64,000 bases of DNA, taken from Aphanomyces cochlioides. Taxonomy: Eukaryota; Oomycota; Saprolegniomycetes; Saprolegniales; Verrucalvaceae. The stretch covers positions 558,001 to 622,000 of the forward strand of contig JAHQRK010000017.1 of assembly GCA_019828595.1 (NCBI GenBank), in the 5' to 3' direction. This document shows, in pieces, positions 55,802 to 64,000 of this stretch (positions are counted from its first letter, which is position 1; each line of letters starts with the position of its first letter). The notes under the pieces were generated by a model. That model made no database searches and was not told the origin of the DNA. It saw only the letters and a list, made by a program, of their open reading frames with translations. Made by a program: the position numbers and the translations under genes.

Positions 55802-57176
55802 ATGGATGTTGGATCGAGCAGCGCGTCGTCGACATGGGCGTTCTACTATCTCCAAGCAGAAGACGGTGAAGATCGATCGCATCCAAATGCCTTTCGCATT
55901 CCAAAACCCAGTTCAGCGGAGATTACGCTCAGCGACGTCCATGCGCATTTTCCGCTTGGAAATCCACATGCCTTCCACTTTCGTTTCCGCATGAACAGCG
56001 CGAAGGGAGACACGTTCTTTTGGATGGACGTCATATCGCCATCTCAAGTTGTGCCGCTCGTGAATGGCCGCGTGATCTCTAAAGTGTTACGTCTGAACCG
56101 ACCCAAGCCTGTCGGCCTTGTACTCCATCGAAAGCCGGTCTTCCAATGGATTGATTCTTTGCCGCCAAAGTCTGTTTCCCATCAAGGCCGTTCAGCGCAA
56201 CCAACTGAACGACCCCAGAAATACTCGGATGCACCTCCACGATCGGTTGTGTCGCCGAAACCTCAACAACAGCCTCAACCCGCGCAACAAAGTACAGAAT
56301 CCTTTGAAGACTTTCTGTCGAGCGGCGGCGGTAACAACAATGCATCTAAGCCAAAACCTGCCGTCGATCTCATGGGCGACTCGTGGCAAGCTCCTCAGAA
56401 ACCACCCCCTGCAGCTCCTGCTTTTGCACCTCCACGACCTAAAACACCACCAAAGGTAGTAGCACCCCCCAAGAACTTTGAAGACGATGGCGGTCAAACT
56501 GTTGGTATGATCACATCATTGTATGTCATAGCTTGAGTCAAATTGTCTCCATGTAGGTCCCGTCACACTTGCCGAGATGGAGCAGCACAAAGTGAGTTCT
56601 GATGGATCCCAAATTTACAATCCCGACTTGGTGGACAAGTCGACGAAATCTGCCTCGGTGCGGGCTGCAATGGAAGAGCGCGAACGGATCAAAGCGGCAG
56701 AAATTGAACGCGCTCGACTTGAATTGGTTCGTCGTGACCAAGAAAAGGCTGCAATGGACCAGGCAAAAGCGCAATCCGGACTTGTGCTTGGTATGTCGTT
56801 TCCTTGACAGTCAGCTTTCTCAACGCAATGCTATGTAGGACCCAAGATGAAGCTATGGGCTGAAGATAATGGCCGCAAGAAGAATATTCGTACACTTCTC
56901 AGCACGATGCATCAAGTCATGTGGGCTGACTCCAAATGGACAGAGGTGATCACTCGTCCGAATGGACATGAAATACTTAAAGGACTGCTGTTGTAGGTCA
57001 ACATGGCAAAATTGCTCACGCCCAATGACGTAAAGAAAGTCTACCGCCGCGCCATCATGGTTGTCCATCCCGACAAAGCTGGCGGACGCACGGCCGATCA
57101 ATTGTTCGTCTCGGAACGCATCTTTGACGCGCTCAATACGGCATGGGATGAATTCGCACGGACAGAAATCAAGTAA
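55802..57176 (+). CDS. DIX-like domain plus auxilin-type J-domain protein
   Basis: Four exons (55802-56504, 56557-56790, 56839-56945, 56997-57176) with GT-AG introns of 48-52 nt join in frame to 407 aa. The frame is open upstream, but 55802 is the first in-frame ATG and directly precedes the first domain. Residues about 9-95 look like a DIX domain: WAFYYLQAED, PSSAEITLSDVHAHFP, TFFWMDVISPSQVVPLVNGRVISKVLRL, matching the order of strands in Dishevelled/Axin DIX domains. A long Pro/Gln-rich linker (about 120-235) contains acidic-hydrophobic adaptor-binding-like motifs (FEDFLSS, DLMGDSW). A charged helix follows. The C-terminus is an auxilin-type J domain with IMVVHPDKAGG, WAEDNGRKKNIRTLLSTM and a final WDEF motif. 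Auxilins recruit Hsc70 to uncoat clathrin vesicles. The DIX part could polymerise or cluster the protein on coats. Confidence 0.8.
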
Positions 57177-57197
57177 TCCCATCACAACATCGACTTT

Positions 57198-59582
57198 TTA
57201 GCTTACTATCAATGCCAAAATTTGACGCCATGCTCCAACTTGGACATGCAAAGAAGCTGGCATGGCCTCGCGCAACGCAAGGAGGACCTGGGTCGCTCCA
57301 ATGTGACTTGGTTTGAGTGCAAGAACACGTTCGAGCAGTGGCAAATTGGTGCTTTCATGCTGAACGACATACTGCAACAACGCTTGAAACCACGTCGGCT
57401 TCACCTGCGCTGGTACTCGTTCTTTCATGAGTTCGATCGCTTTGTCGACTTGACGAAAGCGCAAGAGCACATACAGCGCTTCTACATATGCTTTCGACGC
57501 AAGTAGACCATCAACGTACGCTGTGACTACCATCTCCATGACAGCATTGTTGTCTTGGCTGTATTTGGAAGCAAGTTGCAATGGTGGCAGAGCTAAGAGG
57601 GCACGGTTGGCATGAGATCGCACGATGCGAACAACGCCATCGAGAGTAAATAGGCGTGGACAAAACGATGCAATCGACTCGACAAACGCATGAAATCGCG
57701 CTGGTGTCTGGTCAAAGTAGAGCCTTGCTAGCGATTCAAAGTAGAGCGGGTGGCGTATGCTATCGAGTGCCGTACGACGCTCTTCGTGGAACAACACGTG
57801 GCTTGGTACACTTTTGAAATCGATGCTGAGCTGCGCCTGCAAGGTTGAGAGAAGGGCTGGGCCGTATGCCTTGGAAGAGATCAGCGATGCCCATCGAAGA
57901 CTTGATTCATGTAGAAGTCTTTGTCGTGACAACGCTTCGTGATGGCCTGGTGTTACCTTGTCGGCAACATTGCTCGTCTTGCTTTTGTCATCTGTTAGAC
58001 AAGATGCACGGAAACTTTGGAGACGGACGTAGGACGTCAGGTGCTCCAGACTGTCAAGATTGAGCGGTGTCGTACTCTTTGTCATCACTTGCTGATCATG
58101 TAGTGCCTTCACCAGCGCTTCCAAGTCTTGCAGTAGTGGCGATGGAACTTTTGATTGTGAAGGATCAACAACTGAAAGCAGCAACGCTGGATTCTCAGTC
58201 TGCTTTTGGACGGTGGTCAAAGCGTCAAACGGCCAAGGACCGCGGTGAGTACGAAGCGACTCGAATGAACGCAACGTATGATCGAAGCGCATGTTGGGGC
58301 CATAGCTGGCGAGACATTGCGCTGCAAAGTCAGAGCCATGAGTCGCAGCTATATGAGCGCTGTATTGCTTGGCGCTTGGAAGTGTGAAACGCCACACGCC
58401 ATGCCAGCTCGAGATCCCAATTCCAGTCGTGCACGTCCAAAAGCGACCACGATCGCCCACTACAGTCTCGATCGATGTCAAGTGAGCACCAGTGTGAATG
58501 TCGTAGACGTCACAGCGCTGATCATGTCGAAGCAAAAAGACAAAGTGGTCGTGGCATGCCATGTCCACAGTGCCATCCAATCTCGTTGAGGAAGAGATTG
58601 GCAGCGAAGAGAGATTTAATGCGCCGTCTTGCTTCACGCAGAGCCAAAGCATCTTTGAGGAAAGATCAAACATGGCAAGCGCACCGGTTGTCGCGTGCAC
58701 GGATAGTACCAGCGGTTGAGAAGTTTGAGGACAGGGATGCTGGATGCGTAATGCCATCGGTGTCGTAAAGCTCTGCAGGTGAATTTCTTCAGCCGTGACA
58801 AGCCACAAGCCAAGACGAGAGTCACGCATCCAGTGCAGACCTGGTAGCGAAGTCGTCATCAAATGACCAAGACCAATAGACGTCGGATGGCGAGCTAACG
58901 AAGCCTCGAGCTCAAAGGTTAAATGGCGCATGTGTAAGGTGTCTGGAGCAGGCTGTTGCTGTCGCCAAGCGAATGTATACTGGCCAGAGAAAGACGAACT
59001 GACTTGGGCATGCGTCAGGCGGGATTCGGAAGTGATTTCCGCTTGATTCAAGAACGTCCACACGTAGGGATGCCATTCCCAAAGGTAACCCATGCCGTCT
59101 TCACAAACAACGAGACATCGCAAAGGTTTAGCTTTGGACGAGAGCGTCTTGTCGGCACGGAGAAACGCAATGTCAATCACTCGGCTTTCATGCCTCGACA
59201 GCAGCATATCAGTGTTGCTCGCCCGAAAACGTTGTTCTTGAGACCTCAAGTCGGTTGACGATGGCTTGCACAGTTCTTTGATCAAGTCGAGTTGAAATGC
59301 TTGGTCAAACTTTTGCTCGGGGATCGCATCCAATACAACAACAAGCGAGTAATTCGACACCGTATCGGCGTACGCAAAGCAAAGCGCGACGTGGCCCGAT
59401 GTCACTGTGCATGACGCCAACTCCAAGTTCATCGCCACTAGATCTGGCAAGAGTGCCGTCACGCTGCCACGACTGGCCGGCCAATTCATTTCTTTGGTCA
59501 AGCTCCATCCCTCCAAGTCATGGCCACTTGAAGCAGCCGCAACTCGAGGACTTTGAAGCGGAGATCGGACGTTGTCCGCCAT
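57198..59582 (-). CDS. Uncharacterised 794-aa propeller/solenoid protein
   Basis: A single uninterrupted frame starts at ATG 59582 (MADNVRSPLQSP), just 7 nt from an initiator-like TCATTGTC. The N-terminal half (about 1-400) has alternating hydrophobic strands and WD-like turns (CLVVCEDGMGYLWEWH, WLVTAEEIHLQSF, CDVYDIHTGAHL, GVWRFTLPS), suggesting a beta-propeller. The C-terminal half is alpha-helical and repeat-like (HPLYFESLARLYFDQTPARF, EALYVLLRFRQVDKAIELM). This propeller-plus-solenoid plan is shared by vesicle-tethering, BLOC-2 (HPS6-like) and nucleoporin proteins. Length and arrangement remind me most of HPS6, but no motif settles it. It ends tail-to-tail with the DIX-J gene, 21 bp apart. 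Confidence 0.75.
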   Translation of the reverse strand: MADNVRSPLQSPRVAAASSGHDLEGWSLTKEMNWPASRGSVTALLPDLVAMNLELASCTVTSGHVALCFAYADTVSNYSLVVVLDAIPEQKFDQAFQLDLIKELCKPSSTDLRSQEQRFRASNTDMLLSRHESRVIDIAFLRADKTLSSKAKPLRCLVVCEDGMGYLWEWHPYVWTFLNQAEITSESRLTHAQVSSSFSGQYTFAWRQQQPAPDTLHMRHLTFELEASLARHPTSIGLGHLMTTSLPGLHWMRDSRLGLWLVTAEEIHLQSFTTPMALRIQHPCPQTSQPLVLSVHATTGALAMFDLSSKMLWLCVKQDGALNLSSLPISSSTRLDGTVDMACHDHFVFLLRHDQRCDVYDIHTGAHLTSIETVVGDRGRFWTCTTGIGISSWHGVWRFTLPSAKQYSAHIAATHGSDFAAQCLASYGPNMRFDHTLRSFESLRTHRGPWPFDALTTVQKQTENPALLLSVVDPSQSKVPSPLLQDLEALVKALHDQQVMTKSTTPLNLDSLEHLTSYVRLQSFRASCLTDDKSKTSNVADKVTPGHHEALSRQRLLHESSLRWASLISSKAYGPALLSTLQAQLSIDFKSVPSHVLFHEERRTALDSIRHPLYFESLARLYFDQTPARFHAFVESIASFCPRLFTLDGVVRIVRSHANRALLALPPLQLASKYSQDNNAVMEMVVTAYVDGLLASKAYVEALYVLLRFRQVDKAIELMKERVPAQVKPTWFQALLQYVVQHESTNLPLLERVLALKPSHIGATQVLLALREAMPASLHVQVGAWRQILALIVS

Positions 59583-59588
59583 GGCTAC

Positions 59589-59596
59589 GACAATGA
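59589..59596 (-). promoter_or_regulatory. Initiator-like motif of the 794-aa gene
   Basis: The minus strand reads TCATTGTC immediately upstream of the ATG at 59582, implying a very short 5' UTR, as seen in many oomycete genes. Confidence 0.3.
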
Positions 59597-59879
59597 TCGC
59601 AAAACGGATTCAGATAAATTATCCGGATGACAGAATGATTGCTCCGACAACAACTTCAGAAAATATAACGTGAGGTACACCACAACTTGAAAATCCGATA
59701 GATTCCTCGCGTTGACGGCATATATCCACAGTAATCCTTATCATGATGTCGCGGACCCGCAATCCAAGTAGAAACACAATCATTACTGTCCCACGACGAC
59801 TCGAATTGATGGAATCTTCTGTGCTCAAAATGCACTACCGCCTGAGTGAGCATGGCTTTCAATTAATCTCATTGATAGT

Positions 59880-60338
59880 CTACTTGCTCTTTCGATTCCA
59901 CTCTAGAAATAGTTCTTGTCTTTCGTCAAAGATTTCTGTGTTGACAATGGCGGGGACTTTCCCTCGTTTGAGAAAAGATATTGGTGCCGGAGGATAACTT
60001 CGCCGAATAGTTTTGCCAGGTTTCGAATATGGGATTTGGTTAACTCGCACCGGAGCTTGCACACGAGGCAACTCGCCCTCTGTGACGTTCTCTCGTGCCC
60101 GTACCGAGCCAGCGTATCTCACGTGCTTGCTGCTCGCAGAGCTTCTCAAAGATGTGTGTCGAGACGAATTCCGTCCTTTATATTCCACGCCTTGAATGTT
60201 TGGATGCTTTCCACTTGCATAATCTAAACAAAAGATGATTGCTCCTGATGGTCGTAGCCTCGTTAGAACTGTCTGAAGGTGGTGTGAATAAGCTGAACAA
60301 CCGTCAACTTTTCGTCCCCAATAGGTATACTGCGACAT
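59880..60338 (-). CDS. Uncharacterised basic protein, 152 aa
   Basis: An open frame from ATG 60338 (MSQYTYWGRKVDG) to TAG at 59880. It is rich in Arg, Lys and Ser with evenly used codons and no repeats; segments such as GELPRVQAPVRVNQIPYSKPGKT and PPAPISFLKRGKVPAIVNTE look like genuine coding sequence. No domain, signal peptide or membrane segment is seen. A start upstream at TTG is also open. It could be a complete small gene or the main exon of one. Confidence 0.5.
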   Translation of the reverse strand: MSQYTYWGRKVDGCSAYSHHLQTVLTRLRPSGAIIFCLDYASGKHPNIQGVEYKGRNSSRHTSLRSSASSKHVRYAGSVRARENVTEGELPRVQAPVRVNQIPYSKPGKTIRRSYPPAPISFLKRGKVPAIVNTEIFDERQELFLEWNRKSK

Positions 60339-61829
60339 CAATGTCCGCAATCTTTTGACAATAGATCATTGACGAGGAGAAATGCCTGCTGTTGTGTGCC
60401 TAAAGCTGCATCTCAGACATGTTCATGACGAGGGTAGACATGATTCGATCTTACACATCGTGAGGTGCAGAGGACGGTCGCTACTTCGCACCAGAGATTG
60501 CTGCAACGTACGAAAAAGCAAACCATGCACGAAGAGTTTAAATGCTGTCTTCGGTCATTCTTTCACTCATCTTGCTATCTAGTCGAGGTCGCAACGGTAG
60601 TAACTCTAGTTCGCGATGACATGGATGTCGCGCGGTTCGGCTCATCCATGCGGATGCTGCACCAAGCAGTCTGCAGGTAGAAACGAAGACAATTTTATTT
60701 GAAGGAGAGAATGCCATACCAGTTATTTCAGGCCGTCCCTCCGTTCGACACTACTTGCAGACAAACTTGATCCTTTTTCTCTTCGGTTGGACTGTCATGC
60801 CTCTCGTCATGGCTTCATTCATGTCAATGTTGTAACGGGTTTTGCACTTCGTCGTCTCTCACTGATTCTGACCACCGCGCTATCCTATTACTCTTCAGCC
60901 ATTATTGTAGTTCGTCAATGAACAGCCAAGATACAATGCGCGGTAACAACACATCGAACAATGCAATACAAAGTGGGGATGACGTTTCCTTGCGAGATGC
61001 AGCCGCTGGTTGTCTAAATTGAATCTTTATCGTTTTGGTCGTCGTCGTCGCATTAGAGCGATGCGTGCACATCATGTCGTAAATCGCACCGACAAACACG
61101 CTCACTGGCTTCGACAATCTGCATCTTACGTTGTTCTTGCGTCCTTGCCACCACGGCGCGGCAGACACGCAGCTCGGAAAGATCCAAGTAGAGACAATCC
61201 AGTCATGTGAGCAACGTGGTCACTTGTCCGCGCTGGACTATTTCATCGACAGGACACTCCATTTAACTGACATGCAAATCAAAGACACCAACTGGTATAC
61301 TTTAATCAAGTCAAGAAATGCCAATCCGTCGTGCATTCCCCAGGAACATCTGTAGTGACCACACTTTTTACTCGAACATCATCGATTCAAATTACGTGGT
61401 TGGATTACCAAATTGCTGAATCTTTCTGACGTGAATGGGATATTTATCCGTGTATTTGATCTCATTAGAGACATTTATACTGAAAATTGTATTGTCAATT
61501 TCATTCGAAATTGTGAGGGGGGTCCGAAATGTATCGATTTTTCAAATCGATCTTCAAATCGCTCAGCCAATCAGAATCGAGTATTTACCTAATTCACGCA
61601 AAACACACCCAGACACACGTGTAATTAATTTGGGACGTTTGCCATACTTTTCATTTATACTTGACATCAGTATGATCGAATCGATTTGGAATCGAATTCG
61701 ATTTTGGTAAAAAATACAAATTTGGGTGAAAAAGACAAGATATCGTTTATAAGATATATAATACGGACTAGATTATCATGATAACGCAGCAGCATTTTCG
61801 CCATCTCAGTGGCCAAGTCGACCGCCGTC
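60339..61829. other. Intergenic region without supported genes
   Basis: Several short frames occur on both strands (for example 60382-60582 plus and 60902-61168 minus), but none shows a domain, splice structure or convincing start. The stretch 61370-61790 is AT-rich with repeated AATCGAT/TCGATT words. Confidence 0.45.
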
Positions 61830-62855
61830 ATGCCGTCCGACGTCATCCCTGACGGCGCGACGACGTACTGCTGGGCATCAAGTGCGTCCCCGAATGACGC
61901 TCAGATTGATGCGTCGGATCTTGGCTCTCTCGGTCGAGGAAACGGCGGCGGTCTCTGCCCATTGACGTTTTCAATGCAAATGGCCAGGACGTTTGTAGCA
62001 TCCGACAAACCAACGATCGCATGGGCGCTGCTCCAGACCGATGGAACGACGTTCCTCAATGCGAATGTAACCCAGAACGTCACGACGTCGCAATTGTTTT
62101 ACTGTCGAGCGACGGATTCAACATGTTTGCCCTTTCAGAATGCGAAACCACTCTGTAGTCCAGTCCTGCCACCATCTCAGCAATACAAAACCATGTTCCT
62201 CTCAAGCCCCGTGTCCTTGCCACCGGATGCAGGCGACTACATATTCTTCGTCATGGCCACCCTTCCTGCCAATCAAACTCATCGCATTGATGCTGCACTT
62301 TTCACTAAAGTCACAATTCAAGCTGCAATGCCAACTACTCCGCCATCTTCCAACCACACGGGGCTTTACATTGGCGTTGGGGTCGGCGCATTTGTTGTCA
62401 TCGTGGCCATCGTGATATGGTGTTGCCTTACGCAACGACGAGTTCGGCGTTTGGAACGAGAACTCCACCGAGCGACATTTGTATCAATGCAAGCCCAGCA
62501 GCGTGTTTTGTCTTTGTCAATACCCAAGCCGGCCTATGACCAGCAAGATATTCAAGCAGGCCCATTCCCCCTATCTCGCACTGCGCCTTCGTACTCAGAC
62601 ACTTCACATCACTACTCATCGTCTGCTCAAGTGGATCAAATCCTGCGTGGGTCAAGGAATGTTTTTCCGAATCAACACAACGGCCACTACAGCGCCCCTC
62701 CCAGGTCACCGTCAAATGCTTCTACCGACTACTCCACGCATCCCCAAGTGCACGTCTCTAATTTTCGCACAAGCTTTCCCTCCGACCACGGGTATGTCCT
62801 TCGATCAAGCGAACAACGGTCTGCGTTTTCCCACGGCTCGAGCCATCATTCATAG
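61830..62855 (+). CDS. Single-pass membrane protein, uncharacterised
   Basis: The frame of 341 aa starts at ATG 61830 (MPSDVIPDG). The N-terminal part (1-177) looks extracellular: five or more Cys (YCWASS, LCPLTF, FYCRATDSTC, KPLCSPV), and N-glycosylation sequons NVT, NVT, NQT and NHT. A single hydrophobic helix, YIGVGVGAFVVIVAIVIWCC, lies at about 178-200 and is followed by a basic stop-transfer run (QRRVRRLERELHR) and a Ser/His/Pro-rich cytoplasmic tail. No signal peptide precedes the ectodomain, although an acceptor-like CTCAG lies just upstream at 61804-61808. A signal-peptide exon upstream is therefore likely and the given start is uncertain. Adhesion or receptor function is possible but not shown. 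Confidence 0.7.
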   Translation: MPSDVIPDGATTYCWASSASPNDAQIDASDLGSLGRGNGGGLCPLTFSMQMARTFVASDKPTIAWALLQTDGTTFLNANVTQNVTTSQLFYCRATDSTCLPFQNAKPLCSPVLPPSQQYKTMFLSSPVSLPPDAGDYIFFVMATLPANQTHRIDAALFTKVTIQAAMPTTPPSSNHTGLYIGVGVGAFVVIVAIVIWCCLTQRRVRRLERELHRATFVSMQAQQRVLSLSIPKPAYDQQDIQAGPFPLSRTAPSYSDTSHHYSSSAQVDQILRGSRNVFPNQHNGHYSAPPRSPSNASTDYSTHPQVHVSNFRTSFPSDHGYVLRSSEQRSAFSHGSSHHS

Positions 62856-62908
62856 TGTGCCATTGATATAGTGGTGTGTTTGATTTGTGACTTGTGAGTG
62901 TAAAAAGT

Positions 62909-63251
62909 TTATGGCATTGGTATACGCACCGTTTCAATTACCTCATAAGGTGAACAACTCATAGTGAGACAGCGACATCCTTCGTCCTCGCAGAGATCAA
63001 AGTTCAAAGATGGAGGTGTCCTGCCATGATGCGTGGCCAAGTGCTTGGTCTTTTTGCTGAATTGTGTGCGAATGCCAAGGCCATTGCTTACTTTCAAGCA
63101 TGGAGGAGCCGAGCGCACTATGGCACGACGCAACTCTTCCTGCGCATGTACGTGTAATCTAAAGCATGGAAAAGATGTGAATCAATTGAAAAACTAACTG
63201 GTCAAAGTTATGCACTAATCTTCGTTGCCCACGATAGGGATAATCATCATG
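62909..63251 (-). CDS. Candidate terminal exons of an unknown gene
   Basis: Two blocks, 63199-63251 and 62909-63158, join in frame across a predicted 40-nt GT-AG intron (63159-63198). They give a continuous peptide: HDDYPYRGQRRLVHNFDQ, LHVHAQEELRRAIVRSAPP, then GLGIRTQFSKKTKHLATHHG and a Cys-containing end (FDLCEDEGCRCLTMSCSPYE). The intron size and sites match the neighbouring genes, which is the main evidence. A CAG acceptor at 63252-63254 suggests further exons upstream that I could not trace. No known domain is recognised. Confidence 0.4.
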
Positions 63252-63529
63252 CTGAAGTATTCCTTAGTATACATCCTTCGAAAGCTCTCGCAACCAAGTC
63301 GGAGCTCACTATAGGCACAATGGAACCAAAAGTGAACGTAACTAAACGGTAGTCCATGGAGATGTTATCCTTACATGTACTTGGATGAAAAGGCGAAATG
63401 ATGAAAAGTCTTGATACAATGCAATTGCCACGAATTCTATGCTCAATGTAATGATGTTTGAGATATCGAGTTTTCATTCCTCTATTCATGACAAGCTTAC
63501 TGCCGCGAGTTGCTACAACACAAAGCAAA
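63252..63529. other. Short gap without assigned feature
   Basis: It may contain upstream exons of the minus-strand candidate at 62909-63251 and the 3' UTR of the transporter; nothing definite is seen. Confidence 0.35.
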
Positions 63530-63897
63530 CTAAGCCTCGACAATGCTTTGGTTCAATGGAGTCGCTTCGCCAAGAACCAAAGCATTGAATTCGCTGTCGA
63601 GCTCGTCCATGCCTTGGTTGTTGTCGTAGAGGCAGATCCAAGTAAGCACAATGGTTACAAAGCAGAGGAAAGCAAAAGTGAAGAAGACACCAGGGAAGCC
63701 AAAATCAGGCACTTGCACCCATTGTGAGAATCCATAGGAACCAACGGCAGCACCAACTTTGCCCATAGCAGCCGAGATTCCATGACAAGAACTTCGAATG
63801 GGAGTAGGAAATACTTCAGTTGGAAAGACAAACGTTGACGTATTTGGACCAAAGTTGGAGAAAAAGTTGTGCAGCTTGAGCTTTGCGCTCATTATCG
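63530..63897 (-). CDS. Phosphate/H+ symporter (MFS), 3' end only
   Basis: This is the last exon of a gene that continues past the right edge of the window. It encodes the final transmembrane region of a Pho84-type transporter: FFSNFGPNTSTFVFPTEVFPTPIRSSCHGISAAMGKVGAAVG is the conserved end of the family's helix 10-11 region. It is followed by a last helix (GVFFTFAFLCFVTIVLTWIC) and a short acidic tail. An acceptor-like TAG at 63898-63900 suggests the exon starts at about 63897, so the ATG at 63892 is internal. The protein would import inorganic phosphate with protons at the plasma membrane. Confidence 0.8.
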
Positions 63898-64000
63898 CTA
63901 AGGCTTATACGACTGTGATGGTGAGACCAGATTAAAGATGCCGGTCGCAAGTGTCGAGCCGTTGTTAGAAATGTTAAGATTCAAAAAGATTGCCTGCAAG

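Noticed and set aside
58067..58387. Plus-strand ORFs inside 57198-59582
   Set aside because: They are antisense to the 794-aa single-exon gene, whose frame is uninterrupted and has coherent strand and helix patterns.

Overview
This window looks like nuclear DNA of an oomycete, most plausibly a repeat-rich member of the Saprolegniales (Aphanomyces-like). The clues are very short GT-AG introns (about 37-52 nt), oomycete-style initiator promoters (TCATTYY), a Crypton-type tyrosine recombinase, a chromodomain Ty3/gypsy element, and compact tail-to-tail genes beside a large transposon nest. The assignment comes from style and gene content, not from a species marker. I saw no rRNA, tRNA or CRISPR array.

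Positions 1-33146 are built almost entirely from one APE-type LINE family of about 7.4 kb: a 62-nt 5' UTR, ORF1 of about 1013 aa, a spacer of about 78 nt, ORF2 of about 1351 aa (endonuclease, reverse transcriptase, C-terminal zinc knuckle) and a 3' UTR of about 145 nt ending in TTAA without a poly(A) tail. Copies are tandem, inverted and truncated. There are three tandem 3337-bp units (4788-14798), each carrying the same antisense LINE tail with a 16-17-bp target duplication. One nearly complete element has an intact ORF2 (11462-19184). A pair of 4.86-kb inverted arms (20416-25270 and 25999-30855) surrounds a 0.73-kb spacer. A second full-length element (25999-33146) has one ORF2 frameshift and an ORF1 deletion.

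Positions 33147-42115 hold an old, decayed Ty3/gypsy element on the minus strand. A younger chromovirus (35205-41139; LTRs of 208 and 214 bp, 5-bp target duplication CACGA) has inserted into it, and the LINE cluster abuts its integrase remnant. Positions 42116-50040 are mostly AT-rich DNA with a decayed Crypton-like recombinase and a Ulp1-like protease relic (45090-48550). Positions 50043-52147 are a complete-looking Tc1/mariner-type transposon with TIRs of about 215 bp, TA target duplication and a spliced transposase.

From 52532 on the window is gene-dense: a calmodulin-kinase-like protein kinase with an N-terminal acylation motif, a CMSS1 homologue, a protein joining a DIX-like domain to an auxilin-type J domain, a 794-aa propeller/solenoid protein, several uncharacterised genes, a single-pass membrane protein, and the 3' end of a phosphate/H+ symporter of the major facilitator superfamily. 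The gene-dense right side and the transposon-dense left side give a sharp two-compartment layout. The cellular genes show no operon-like relation; they are independent housekeeping or signalling genes packed closely.
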